Source: Acetobacter aceti NBRC 14818 (GTDB lineage: Bacteria; Pseudomonadota; Alphaproteobacteria; Acetobacterales; Acetobacteraceae). Taken from it: DNA of 64,000 bases. A program made the translations under genes and the position numbers. The notes beneath the pieces were generated by a model. That model saw only the letters and a list, made by a program, of their open reading frames with translations, had not been told where the DNA came from and searched no databases. The stretch is from contig NZ_AP023410.1 in assembly GCF_000193495.2 (NCBI RefSeq), positions 1,674,001 to 1,738,000 of the forward strand, in the 5' to 3' direction. Below, piece by piece: positions 10,824-19,908 of this stretch (positions within the stretch are counted from its first letter, which is position 1; each line of letters opens with the position of its first letter).

Positions 10824-11984
10824 ATGACTGCACTGGTCCTTCCACCTTTTGTCCGCCTCGGGGGCGGCGCGCTGAACGAACTTCCGGACGCCCTGCAACA
10901 GGCCGGTCTCAAAGCGCCTTTCATCATCACCGATCCGTTCATGGCTTCAGGCGGCGTGCTTGAACGGGTCAGGGGCATTCTCGAACAGGCCGGATACACC
11001 ATGCGAGCCTTTACGGAGACCGTCCCGGACCCGACCGTCGCATGCGTCAACGCCGCCCTCGCCGCGCTGCGTGATGGTCAGCATGACTGCGTGATCGGAC
11101 TGGGCGGTGGCAGTCCGATCGATACCGCCAAGATGGTCGCTGTGCTCGCACGACACGACACGACACCGTCCGGTCTCAAGGTTCCGCATATCCAGAACAC
11201 GCCGGGCCTGCCGGTCATCGCCATTCCGACAACCGCCGGAACAGGGTCGGAAGCCACTCGTGTCACCGTCATCACCGATGAGGTGTCCGATGAGAAAATG
11301 CTCTGCATGGGACCGGCCTATCAGCCTCACATCGCCATCGTGGATTATGAACTGACGCTGACGATGCCGCGCAGGCTGACGGCTGATACCGGCACCGATG
11401 CCCTGACCCATGCGCTGGAAGCCTGGGTTTCGAAAAAGGCTTCTCCCTTCACCGATGCGCTGGCTCTGACCGCGATGCAGCGGATCTGGAAATGGTTGCC
11501 CGTTGCCTGCGAGGAACCCGGCAACCGCGAAGCCCGCGCCGCTGTGATGCAGGGCGCCTTCGAAGCCGGTATGGCGTTCTCGAACGCCTCCGTCGCGCTG
11601 GTGCATGGCATGAGCCGGCCCATCGGGGCGCATTTCCATGTCCCGCATGGTCTGTCCAACGCCATGCTGCTGCCGGAGATCACGGCGTGGTCCCTGTCCG
11701 GCGCACCGGAACGCTATGCAATGGCCGCCCGCGTGATGGGAATTGCCGAGGCTGGAGCATCCGATGCTGCCGCAGGCGAGGCTCTCGTGGAGGGGCTACG
11801 CCGCAGAAACCGGGAAATCGGCGTGCCGACGCCGAAAGAACACGGCCTCGATGTCGCCCGCTGGGACAATCTGCTGCCGTTGATGGCCGAGCAGGCGCTG
11901 GCTTCCGGATCACCCGCCAACAATCCGCGTGTGCCGACGGCACAGGACATCGTCGCACTCTATCACCGCGTCTGGGCCGCATAA
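10824..11984 (+). CDS. Iron-containing (group III) alcohol dehydrogenase
   Basis: NAD(P)-dependent oxidoreductase of the iron alcohol dehydrogenase family, 386 residues. The GGGSPIDTAK nucleotide motif is near residue 96, PTTAGTGSEAT near 136, and the metal-binding aspartate and histidines are in DTGTDALTHALEAW and HGMSRPIGAHFHVPHG. The start is the ATG at 10824, after AAGGGG; the frame is open back to 10707 but that part overlaps the regulatory region. It is the first gene of an operon with an MHS transporter and an MmsA-type dehydrogenase, so the likely job is to oxidise a hydroxylated substrate to a semialdehyde that MmsA turns into a CoA thioester. The substrate is not shown by the sequence. 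Confidence 0.92.
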   Translation: MTALVLPPFVRLGGGALNELPDALQQAGLKAPFIITDPFMASGGVLERVRGILEQAGYTMRAFTETVPDPTVACVNAALAALRDGQHDCVIGLGGGSPIDTAKMVAVLARHDTTPSGLKVPHIQNTPGLPVIAIPTTAGTGSEATRVTVITDEVSDEKMLCMGPAYQPHIAIVDYELTLTMPRRLTADTGTDALTHALEAWVSKKASPFTDALALTAMQRIWKWLPVACEEPGNREARAAVMQGAFEAGMAFSNASVALVHGMSRPIGAHFHVPHGLSNAMLLPEITAWSLSGAPERYAMAARVMGIAEAGASDAAAGEALVEGLRRRNREIGVPTPKEHGLDVARWDNLLPLMAEQALASGSPANNPRVPTAQDIVALYHRVWAA

Positions 11985-12014
11985 TTTGCGCCGCATAACC
12001 GGGAGGACCGCAGC

Positions 12015-13403
12015 ATGAGCAGCGCTATAACCTCTTCCAAAACACGTTCGATGCATGGTCTGGTTTTTGCTTCCAGCGTCGGCACCATCATCGAATGGTA
12101 TGATTTCTTTCTCTATGGCTGCCTCGCCATTTTCTTCGCACAGATGTTCTATCCGCCGGGCAATGGAACAGCCGCCACGCTGATCAGTGTGGCGACATTC
12201 GCAACCGGTTTCGCCGTTCGTCCGCTCGGCAGTCTGGTCTTCGGTCATTTCGGAGACCGCTTCGGACGCAAGATCACTTTTCTCACCACCCTGCTGATCA
12301 TGGGCTGTTCAACAGCCGCCATCGGTGCGCTGCCTGATTTCAAAACAGCCGGCTATGTCGCGCCGGTTCTGCTCATCACGTTGCGCATCATTCAGGGGCT
12401 GGCTCTGGGCGGTGAATATGGCGGCGCTGCAACCTATGTGGCCGAACACGCTCCAGCCACGGAACGCGGTAAATGGGCAAGCTATATTCAGGCCATGGCG
12501 TCCGGTGGCTTCGTTCTGGCGCTGGGCATCGTCCTCGGGCTGCGTCTGGGCCTTGGCGAGGAGAGCTTCACCGCATGGGGCTGGCGTCTGCCTTTCCTGT
12601 TTTCCATCGTGCTGGTCGGCGTTTCTTTCCGCATCCGGCTCCGGCTGCATGAGTCTCCTGTGTTTCTGGAGATGAAGGAAAACCAGCAGGTCTCCTCTTC
12701 ACCCATCCGGGACGCCTTCACCATTCCCGGCAATGCGCGCCGCATCCTGACCTTTCTGTTCGGTGTCGCCTGCGCTCAGGCCGTGACGTTCTACACAGCC
12801 CAGTTCTATGCCCTGTATTTTCTCGAAAGCGTCCTGAAGGTCGCCTTTCTACCTGCAACGCTCGCCGTAGCGGCCGGTGCGCTGTGTGGTCTGCCGTTCT
12901 TTGTCATCTTCGGTCGTCTGTCAGACAGTATCGGGCGCAAGCCGCTTGCTTTGACTGGTATGGCCGCTGCCGCCATTCTCTACCTGCCGCTATTCATGGT
13001 TCTGAAATCCTGTGTGCATGACGGTGGAATTGACGCACTTCCCATCGCCACCATCGTGTTTGCCCTCGTGGTCATCGCCGCACTGATTTACGGACCTTAT
13101 GGCGCGTTCATCGTCGAGACCTTCCCGGCAGCGGTCCGATACACCTCGATTTCCATTCCCTACCATATCGGGAACGGCATTTTCGGTGGCTTCCTGCCGC
13201 TTATCAGCCTCAGTCTGGTTTCACGCACCGGAAACGTCTTCGCCGGGCTACTCTATCCCGCAGCAATCTGCATCATCGGTTTCTTCGTCACGCTGTTTTT
13301 CGTGCCTGAAACACTGCCTTCCGCCGTCAATGGCGAGAAACGCAGGGGCATTTCCCTGTCCCAAGAAACGCTGTCTACCGCGACGGCCCAGACCGCCGAG
13401 TAA
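12015..13403 (+). CDS. MFS transporter of the metabolite:H+ symporter (MHS) family
   Basis: Inner-membrane proton symporter with about 12 membrane helices, 462 residues. MHS signatures are present: GTIIEWYDFFLYG at residues 18-30, RPLGSLVFGHFGDRFGRK near 72, and RIIQGLALGGEYGGA near 120. Relatives carry organic acids such as 2-oxoglutarate, citrate, shikimate or proline betaine. It lies 30 bases after the alcohol dehydrogenase gene and 39 before the MmsA-type gene, so it most likely imports the acid that this operon degrades. Confidence 0.92.
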   Translation: MSSAITSSKTRSMHGLVFASSVGTIIEWYDFFLYGCLAIFFAQMFYPPGNGTAATLISVATFATGFAVRPLGSLVFGHFGDRFGRKITFLTTLLIMGCSTAAIGALPDFKTAGYVAPVLLITLRIIQGLALGGEYGGAATYVAEHAPATERGKWASYIQAMASGGFVLALGIVLGLRLGLGEESFTAWGWRLPFLFSIVLVGVSFRIRLRLHESPVFLEMKENQQVSSSPIRDAFTIPGNARRILTFLFGVACAQAVTFYTAQFYALYFLESVLKVAFLPATLAVAAGALCGLPFFVIFGRLSDSIGRKPLALTGMAAAAILYLPLFMVLKSCVHDGGIDALPIATIVFALVVIAALIYGPYGAFIVETFPAAVRYTSISIPYHIGNGIFGGFLPLISLSLVSRTGNVFAGLLYPAAICIIGFFVTLFFVPETLPSAVNGEKRRGISLSQETLSTATAQTAE

Positions 13404-13442
13404 CTCCCGATTTCTCACTCTTTCCTTACAAGGACTAAGAAA

Positions 13443-14936
13443 ATGAAAATCATTCCTCACTTCATTAATGGTCAGAAAACCGAAGGCGCAGGCCAGCGCC
13501 GGTCGGATGTCTTCAATCCCGCAACCGGCACGGTGCAAGCTCAGGTCGCACTCGGAGATACGGCGGATCTGGAAGCCGCTATCTCCGCCGCACGGGCAGT
13601 CTTTCCGAAATGGGCCGACACGCCTGCCCTGACCCGCTCCCGCATCCTGTTTCGGGTCCGCGATCTGGTGGAAAAGCATGCCGATGAACTCGCCGCTGTG
13701 ATTTCCGCCGAACATGGCAAGACAATTCCGGATGCAAAGGGTGAAGTCACACGCGGCATGGAGGTCATCGAGTTCGCCACGGCAGCTCCGGAAATTCTCA
13801 AGGGTGAATATACCGAGCAGGTCAGTCGGGGCATTGACGCCTGGACGATGCGCCAGCCGCTCGGCATTGCCGCAGGTATCACGCCATTCAATTTTCCCGT
13901 CATGGTTCCGCTCTGGATGGCGCCGATGGCGATTGCGACCGGCAACTGTTTCATCATCAAACCTTCAGAGCGCGATCCTTCAGCGTCCGTGATGCTGGCG
14001 GAGATTTTCAAGGAAGCCGGCCTGCCTGACGGTGTGTTGCAGGTGGTGCATGGCGACAAGGATATGGTCAACGCCATCCTTGAACATCCCGAAATCAAGG
14101 CTGTCAGCTTTGTCGGTTCCACGCCGATCGCAAAGCATGTTTATGCAACGGGCACGGCCCACGGCAAACGCGTGCAGGCTCTGGGCGGAGCGAAGAACCA
14201 CGCCATTGTCATGCCGGATTGTGATCTGGACAAGGCCGTCGATGCTCTCACCGGTGCGGCGTGGGGTTCAGCTGGCGAGCGCTGCATGGCGATCTCGGTC
14301 GCCGTCGCTGTGGGGCCTGTGGCGGACGCACTTGTGAACAAGCTGGCTGAACGGGCCAGAACGCTGAAGATCGGCCCCGGCGAGGATGGCAGCAACGATA
14401 TGGGGCCTCTGATCACAGCGCAGCATCGCGAGCGTGTATGCAGACTGGTGGATTCCGGCGTCGAACAGGGAGCGACACTGGTTGTGGACGGACGCGAGCA
14501 TGTCATTTCCGGTCATGAGGAAGGCTTCTTCACCGGAGCATCGCTTTTCGACAATGTCACCTGTGAGATGAAGATTTATCAGGAAGAGATTTTCGGTCCG
14601 GTTCTGTGTGTCATGCGCGCTCCGGATTTTGAAACGGCCCTCAAGCTGGTGAATGAAAGCCCGTTCGGAAACGGAACCGCCATATTCACCCGCGATGGCG
14701 ACACTGCCCGCAATTTCACGCATCGCGTTCAGGCGGGAATGGTTGGCGTCAATGTGCCGATCCCTGTTCCAATGGCGTTCCACTCTTTCGGCGGCTGGAA
14801 AGACTCGCTGTTTGGGGACCACCACATGCACGGACCAGAAGGAGTGCGCTTCTTCACACGTCTGAAGGCCGTCACCAGTCGCTGGCCGGAAGGTATCCGC
14901 GGCGGTGCTGAATTCTCCATGCCTACACTGGGATAA
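13443..14936 (+). CDS. mmsA: CoA-acylating (methyl)malonate-semialdehyde dehydrogenase
   Basis: Oxidises methylmalonate semialdehyde to propionyl-CoA, or malonate semialdehyde to acetyl-CoA, with NAD+ and CoA. It has the normal family length of 497 residues. The FNFPVMVPLWM segment (near residue 150), the catalytic cysteine in GERCMAISVAV (near 283) and the MmsA-type ending (VPIPVPMAFHSFGGWKDS, then HGPEGVRFFTR) separate it from ordinary aldehyde dehydrogenases. The ribosome binding site AAGGA precedes ATG at 13443. There are no valine-degradation genes alongside, so malonate semialdehyde from 3-hydroxypropionate, 1,3-propanediol or beta-alanine is as plausible a substrate as a valine intermediate. 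Confidence 0.92.
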   Translation: MKIIPHFINGQKTEGAGQRRSDVFNPATGTVQAQVALGDTADLEAAISAARAVFPKWADTPALTRSRILFRVRDLVEKHADELAAVISAEHGKTIPDAKGEVTRGMEVIEFATAAPEILKGEYTEQVSRGIDAWTMRQPLGIAAGITPFNFPVMVPLWMAPMAIATGNCFIIKPSERDPSASVMLAEIFKEAGLPDGVLQVVHGDKDMVNAILEHPEIKAVSFVGSTPIAKHVYATGTAHGKRVQALGGAKNHAIVMPDCDLDKAVDALTGAAWGSAGERCMAISVAVAVGPVADALVNKLAERARTLKIGPGEDGSNDMGPLITAQHRERVCRLVDSGVEQGATLVVDGREHVISGHEEGFFTGASLFDNVTCEMKIYQEEIFGPVLCVMRAPDFETALKLVNESPFGNGTAIFTRDGDTARNFTHRVQAGMVGVNVPIPVPMAFHSFGGWKDSLFGDHHMHGPEGVRFFTRLKAVTSRWPEGIRGGAEFSMPTLG

Positions 14937-14973
14937 TGCCGGAGACTCTCGTCGGGAATTCCTGAAAAGAAGA

Positions 14974-15015
14974 TTTCGTTGTCATGTCGGTTTAAAACCC
15001 GAGATGACAACGAAA
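14974..15015. terminator. Hairpin between convergent mmsA and glycosyltransferase genes
   Basis: A 12-bp perfect inverted repeat (TTTCGTTGTCAT and ATGACAACGAAA) encloses 18 nt that can themselves pair (CGGTTT with AAACCCG). It lies between convergent genes, 38 bases after mmsA, and can serve both strands, although no long U-tract follows. Confidence 0.6.
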
Positions 15016-15037
15016 CGCGAGAACATTTCGTAAAACC

Positions 15038-16198
15038 TTACGAAAGTGGTGTTACAATAGCTTCCACCTGCGATGCTTCCTGACGGCGTCTGCTCTTCTC
15101 AACATCCACAAGCATCGTCGCCGCCATCTTCTCCCACAGAATATCGGTCTGTTTCACCTGCATCGTTGGTGCGACTGGCCCCGCAACAATGAGCGCCTCC
15201 AACGCATCCGTCAGGGCAGTCACATCGACATCGCACAGGGTCACACCCGGAAGCCCGGCGAACTGCTCTGCCAACCCGCCCACGCGTGTAGCCAGCACCT
15301 GCTTGCCCGCGGCAATGGCGACGGCTCCCACACCGCTCTGGCTGGCTTCCCGATAAGGCAGCACCATTGCGTCGGCCCAGTCCACGAGACTGGCGATTTC
15401 CTCTTCCTCCACCCAGCGGTTTTCCACCGCGACATGCGGAAGCGCCGCAAGTTTTCGCAATTCACTGGAGTCAGGACCACTGCCGACGATGCGACACTCA
15501 TATTCCAGAGTTGGCGACAGACGCTTCAGCGCTTCGAGAAGCAGATCCAATCCCTTGTAGGACAGAAGTCGTCCGAACATGAGTAACCGCACAGGACCGG
15601 GTGGACGCTCGACTGGTGGCATGCCCCTGCTCTTTCCGTGCAGGACCGGATAATCGAACGGTGGCAGGCTGGCGACCATGATTTCGCGTTCCTGCATCCC
15701 CACCTGTTCCCGCAACTGATGGGCGACATGGTGCGTGAGAGCGACGATCCCCTGCGCCTGCCGGATCAGGATATTCTGCAATGTGTGCTGGAGAGGAAAA
15801 CCGTCACCGGGATGGGGAAGCGCATCATGGACGACCACCACCAACGGCACGCCAGCACAGCGCAGGGCACACGCCATCAGAAGATCAATTGGCCCCGTCA
15901 TGGCGCAGATGGCCAGATCAGGTTGCCAGAACCGCAGCTTTCTCAGCAGTCGTGGGATGACGACTGGCGCGCCAAGCACGCGAACCAGCAGCCCGCTCAG
16001 GCTCCCATAGGTTTCCACCTGCCACACCGTCATCGCACCATGGGGGAAACCCGGAGCCGTGAGGATTTCGGCGCGACGAGACAGGGACAGCATGACCTCC
16101 CGCCCCGGCAGGCGCGCTATCGCCTGAGCGAGATTGAGCCCGAAACGCGGACCGCCACCACGCCGCCCCCACTGCCAGACCAGAACCCGTTTCATCAT
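15038..16198 (-). CDS. GT4-type glycosyltransferase
   Basis: Cytoplasmic or membrane-associated GT-B glycosyltransferase, 386 residues. It has the glycine-rich N-terminus (GRRGGGPRFGLNLAQA), a phosphate-binding region after GPVRLLMFGRLLSYKGLDLLLEA, and the C-terminal nucleotide-sugar motif EASQSGVGAVAIAAGKQV followed by TRVGGLAEQF. The first codons overlap the stop of the upstream glycosyltransferase gene by 4 bases, so the two are translationally coupled and likely act in the same glycan pathway. Donor and acceptor are unknown; a surface polysaccharide or glycolipid is most likely. Confidence 0.85.
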   Translation of the reverse strand: MMKRVLVWQWGRRGGGPRFGLNLAQAIARLPGREVMLSLSRRAEILTAPGFPHGAMTVWQVETYGSLSGLLVRVLGAPVVIPRLLRKLRFWQPDLAICAMTGPIDLLMACALRCAGVPLVVVVHDALPHPGDGFPLQHTLQNILIRQAQGIVALTHHVAHQLREQVGMQEREIMVASLPPFDYPVLHGKSRGMPPVERPPGPVRLLMFGRLLSYKGLDLLLEALKRLSPTLEYECRIVGSGPDSSELRKLAALPHVAVENRWVEEEEIASLVDWADAMVLPYREASQSGVGAVAIAAGKQVLATRVGGLAEQFAGLPGVTLCDVDVTALTDALEALIVAGPVAPTMQVKQTDILWEKMAATMLVDVEKSRRRQEASQVEAIVTPLS

Positions 16199-17442
16199 GC
16201 CGACACGCGCTGCATTTGAGCTTGTACCGGCTCCCGACGTGTCAGCGCGTAATGTGCCGCCAGCAGTTCACTTCCTGAAAACCGTTCGGCAGCGACACGC
16301 GCGGCCTGTGCGCCCAGCCTCTGACGCAGCGCCGGATTATCAGCGGCACGGGACAGCATCTCGCTTGCGGCTCCGATATCCGCCTTGGCCCAGACGGCAC
16401 CTTCCGCTTCAAAGACACCACGCGGATCGCGGGCAGGCACCAGACGGTACGGAACGGGCAGGCCGCATCCCTCATTCAGGAATTCCGACGTTGCCGACCA
16501 GTCGGTCGCGATTACAGTGCGTCCCAGCCGCATGGCTTCCGCCGGAACCAGTCCGAAACCTTCGCTACGATGCAGGGACAGCACGATGTCGGCGCACCGA
16601 ATCAATGCCTGCGAGTCCTCTGCCGGAAACAGCCGTTCCTCAATGCGGATATTCCTCGCACCAGCAATGGCGGCTCTCAGGCGTTCCATATCCTCAGGAT
16701 AATGCCCGGCATGAGAGACTTTCAGCAGCAGGAAGCGATCCGGACGCTCACCGAAAGCCCTGCGAAACGCCTCAATGGCTGCCAGCGGGTTCTTGCGCTC
16801 AAAGCTGGAGGCCAGACTGAAGGAGACCAGCACGACAACAGCATCGTCCGGCAGGCCGAAAGCGCTGCGTTCAAGATGCGAGGGGCGAAGCGGGTCAGCG
16901 GCCAGTGCATGAGGGACCACTCTCACCCGCCCGGGCATGATCGTTTCAAGCGCACGAGCGGAAAACAGCGACGGCGTCCAGACCTCGTGAACACAGCCCA
17001 CAGCCGTCTTCCAGAGCGATGGGACGACCGGCAGTTCCCACGCCCAGTATCCGATGATCCGACGATTGCGCAGAAACCCGCGTCCCAGCTTCAGCAGCAC
17101 AGAAGGCAGAGAGGGGGCGTTGACGTGGATGATCAACGGCGACTGGGGCGACGCGTCCAGAGGGGCTGACGCTCCATCAAGCAGGCTGGCCTGAAAGCCA
17201 CTCGCCGGAATACCCAGCGCCTTGCAGGCTCGCAGCATGATGCGTGCACCTTCGCCCAGACCTGACGCTCTGTTGATCTCTCCTCCAACGAGCAGATGCG
17301 CGCCGGCGATCGGCGCCGGATGCTGCGCTTTCGGCGCCAGCCACGCAGTAAGGCCCGCTGCCCCGCGCCTGCGCGGCTCTGCGGGCAGCTTGCGCCAGAG
17401 GCTGTGCAAAGGATGATACTCTTTGTCAGAGAGGGGATTCAA
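16195..17442 (-). CDS. GT4-type glycosyltransferase, first gene of the pair
   Basis: GT-B glycosyltransferase of 415 residues. The N-terminus has GGEINRASGLGEGARIMLRA, a substrate-loop pattern of this clan, and the C-terminal domain has HRSEGFGLVPAEAMRLGRTV with the E-x7-E pair that binds the sugar nucleotide. It leads an ATGA-overlapping pair with the gene at 15038. No polymerase, flippase or other glycan gene is adjacent, so the product cannot be named. Confidence 0.85.
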   Translation of the reverse strand: MNPLSDKEYHPLHSLWRKLPAEPRRRGAAGLTAWLAPKAQHPAPIAGAHLLVGGEINRASGLGEGARIMLRACKALGIPASGFQASLLDGASAPLDASPQSPLIIHVNAPSLPSVLLKLGRGFLRNRRIIGYWAWELPVVPSLWKTAVGCVHEVWTPSLFSARALETIMPGRVRVVPHALAADPLRPSHLERSAFGLPDDAVVVLVSFSLASSFERKNPLAAIEAFRRAFGERPDRFLLLKVSHAGHYPEDMERLRAAIAGARNIRIEERLFPAEDSQALIRCADIVLSLHRSEGFGLVPAEAMRLGRTVIATDWSATSEFLNEGCGLPVPYRLVPARDPRGVFEAEGAVWAKADIGAASEMLSRAADNPALRQRLGAQAARVAAERFSGSELLAAHYALTRREPVQAQMQRVSA

Positions 17443-17508
17443 ATCCAGAAAATCCGCATATTCTCAAAAATTATTCAAATCTTTCAAAGACTTGAATCGA
17501 TCCCTACC

Positions 17509-17531
17509 CGTGCCGCAAAAGCTGCGGCACG
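17509..17531. repeat. GC-rich hairpin in the divergent gap before argE
   Basis: CGTGCCGCA and TGCGGCACG, a perfect 9-bp inverted repeat with a 5-nt loop, lie between the divergent glycosyltransferase and ArgE-like genes, in an otherwise AT-rich stretch. It could be an operator or a leader hairpin. Confidence 0.35.
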
Positions 17532-17606
17532 TCCAGTCGTCACAGACGGTCATCACTGCATGATACGGGATTGCAGCGGACGCCCAGACATGAATACTCT
17601 CCCCCC

Positions 17607-18830
17607 ATGGATGACGCCCGCGCCCCCTTCCCGGCTCCACACCCCGGCTCGACCGACAGCGTCGCCATGCTGGGTCACATCGTGTCGTTCAACACGACCA
17701 GCACACACTCCAATCTTCCGCTGATCAACTGGATTGGTGAGTGGATGGATGCTCACGGCGTCTTCTGGAAACTCAGCTATAATCCCGAGGAAACCAAGGC
17801 CAATCTGCACGCCATCATCGGGCCTCGGACAGCAGGTGGCCTCGCTTTTGCCGGGCATGTCGACACGGTGCCGGTCACAGGACAGCACTGGTCATCCGAT
17901 CCGTTTCAGCTCCACGAAAGTGGCACCCGACTGACAGCTCGTGGAGCGGCTGACATGAAGGGCTTCGTCGCCTGCATGCTGGCGGCCGTGCCGGATCTGG
18001 CGGCCATGGACCTGAAGCGCCCCATCCATATGCTCTTCACCCATGACGAAGAGATCACCTGCAATGGCGCACGCATCGCCATGCAGCAGGCGCAGGCAGA
18101 TCATCTCCTGCCGTCATGGTGTGTTGTGGGTGAACCGACTCTCATGCTGCCGGTCATCGGTCACAAGGGGCGTCTGTCGGTACGTCTGACTGCTCGCGGC
18201 AAGGCTGGTCATTCGGCTTATCCCGAGGAGGGCGTGAACGCGCTCCATGCGCTTGGTGAGGCCATGGCGTGGGTTGCCGAGGAAGCGAGGCGCTTTGCCT
18301 TCGAAGGACGGCAGGTGGACGGATTCCATCCACCTCACTCCACCATCCAGATTGGGCTGGCCAGCGGTGGTGTCGCTCTCAACATCATCCCCGCCCATGC
18401 GGAAGCCGAGATCGAATGGCGCACCGTTCCCGGTGATGACGCGCACGCTCTTCTGGACCGCATGAAGCAGGCGCTGACCAGAACTGACCAGTGGATGAAG
18501 AAAGCCTCACCCGAATGCGGACTGACTTTCGAGGTCATCAACGACCTGCCTCCCCTCGTCCTTCCGAACAATGACCCGCTCGCCACGGTGGTCAGGCAGT
18601 CCGTTGGAACCAATGCGGAGGGATTCATTTCCTACGGAACGGAAGCCGGCATTTACCAGCAGGCCGGGATGAGGAGCATAGTGTGCGGTCCCGGCAGCAT
18701 CGAGCAGGCGCATCGACCTGATGAATGGATCGAACGCAGTCAGCTGACGGCCTGCGACCGCTTTCTCCGCGACATGACCCGTCGCGTCTGCCTTGCCGGC
18801 ACAGCGCCTCTCCCCGCAAACACAATGTGA
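17607..18830 (+). CDS. argE: Acetylornithine deacetylase-like M20 peptidase
   Basis: Metal-dependent amidohydrolase, expected to release acetate from N-acetylornithine. The M20 metal-site motifs are in order: AGHVDTVPVTG (residue 72 onward), the bridging aspartate in RGAADMKGFVA, catalytic HDEEITCNGAR, VGEPT, and a C-terminal histidine in EQAHRPDEW. The start is taken at ATG 17607; a TTG at 17571 is also in frame. Many bacteria of this group make ornithine by the ArgJ cycle, so this enzyme could instead act on other N-acyl amino acids. The next gene, 19 bases downstream, is another acyl-amino-acid hydrolase type, which favours a shared catabolic or salvage role. Confidence 0.87.
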   Translation: MDDARAPFPAPHPGSTDSVAMLGHIVSFNTTSTHSNLPLINWIGEWMDAHGVFWKLSYNPEETKANLHAIIGPRTAGGLAFAGHVDTVPVTGQHWSSDPFQLHESGTRLTARGAADMKGFVACMLAAVPDLAAMDLKRPIHMLFTHDEEITCNGARIAMQQAQADHLLPSWCVVGEPTLMLPVIGHKGRLSVRLTARGKAGHSAYPEEGVNALHALGEAMAWVAEEARRFAFEGRQVDGFHPPHSTIQIGLASGGVALNIIPAHAEAEIEWRTVPGDDAHALLDRMKQALTRTDQWMKKASPECGLTFEVINDLPPLVLPNNDPLATVVRQSVGTNAEGFISYGTEAGIYQQAGMRSIVCGPGSIEQAHRPDEWIERSQLTACDRFLRDMTRRVCLAGTAPLPANTM

Positions 18831-18849
18831 CACCGGATAGCCGCATATC

Positions 18850-19866
18850 ATGGAGCCCCCCACCTCAGGTCGAGACTTTTCAGTCCGCACTACTCCTAAA
18901 AAGCGGTTATCCGAGCAGTTACCTCCCACATCGCGCACCCTTCCCTCTCTGCCTATTGAATTGCCGCAACCAGACCTCTCTTACTGGTGCGAAGGAAATG
19001 TCGGCATTCCCGGCGTGCATCGCCTGACCGCAGCCCTGCCTGGCCCGCATGTCGCCATCACCGCTCTCATGCATGGAAATGAGTATGCGGGAGCCATTGT
19101 CCTTGCCGATCTACTCAGGCGAGGCTTCGTGCCCCGGCGCGGCACATTGTCGCTGATCTTTCTGAATCTGGCTGCATTCGCCCGCTTTTCTCCGCAAAAC
19201 CCGATCATGTCCCGCTTTGTCGATGAAGACATGAACCGGCTATGGGATACGCCCCCTGCCGGGTCGGCATCGCACTCCAGCGAACAGGCTCGCGTGCGCC
19301 AGCTTCTGCCCTATATCGAGACAATCGACAGACTTCTTGATCTGCATTCCATGTTATGGCCTGCCGACCCGCTCATGCTGGCGGGTCCGTCCGAAAAAGG
19401 TGTGTCTCTGGCGGCGTCCATCGGCATGCCGCCGCTCATCGTGGCGGATGGCGGACATCGCGCCGGACCGAGACTGATCGATATGACACACTTCACCAGT
19501 CCTCATTCTGCGGCGCAGGCCTGTCTGCTGGAGGCCGGTCAACACTGGACATGGGCTGCCCTGAAAACAACTCAGGACACTGTCCGTCAGTTTCTTTCTG
19601 TTTCGGAAATAGACAAAGCGAGCGAGCATTCTGAAGAACCACTTACGATTGCCGACGTCACGCATCGGATCACCGCCCACACGGGGCATTTTCGATTCAT
19701 TCATCCCTTTGCAAGCGGCACTGTCATTCCAGCACGAGGCACCCTCATAGCGCAGGATGGCCCGGATGAAATCCGCACCCCTTACGATCACTGTCTGCTG
19801 GTAATGCCGAACTTTCGAACCGCCCGTAATCACACGGCTGTAAGGCTTGCCCGTATTCGATCATGA
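18850..19866 (+). CDS. Succinylglutamate desuccinylase/aspartoacylase-family zinc hydrolase
   Basis: M14-like zinc amidohydrolase, 338 residues. The first zinc-binding motif is MHGNEYAGAIVLADLL (H and E, near residue 75), the next zinc histidine is in LLDLHSMLWP (near 160), and DEDMNRLWDTP lies between, as in AstE/aspartoacylase enzymes. The first 45 residues are proline- and serine-rich and not conserved-looking. It forms a two-gene operon with the ArgE-like gene and ends at a clear terminator. No other arginine succinyltransferase (ast) genes are visible, so it is not a complete AST pathway. The substrate is unknown. Confidence 0.85.
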   Translation: MEPPTSGRDFSVRTTPKKRLSEQLPPTSRTLPSLPIELPQPDLSYWCEGNVGIPGVHRLTAALPGPHVAITALMHGNEYAGAIVLADLLRRGFVPRRGTLSLIFLNLAAFARFSPQNPIMSRFVDEDMNRLWDTPPAGSASHSSEQARVRQLLPYIETIDRLLDLHSMLWPADPLMLAGPSEKGVSLAASIGMPPLIVADGGHRAGPRLIDMTHFTSPHSAAQACLLEAGQHWTWAALKTTQDTVRQFLSVSEIDKASEHSEEPLTIADVTHRITAHTGHFRFIHPFASGTVIPARGTLIAQDGPDEIRTPYDHCLLVMPNFRTARNHTAVRLARIRS

Positions 19867-19869
19867 CAG

Positions 19870-19905
19870 TGGCCTGAAAGAACTTCCTTCAGGCCATTCT
19901 CTTTT
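19870..19905. terminator. Intrinsic terminator after the hydrolase pair
   Basis: TGGCCTGAA and TTCAGGCCA form a 9-bp stem with a 9-nt loop, followed by the T-rich run TTCTCTTTT. It lies between convergent genes and may serve both. Confidence 0.8.
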
Positions 19906-19908
19906 CGA

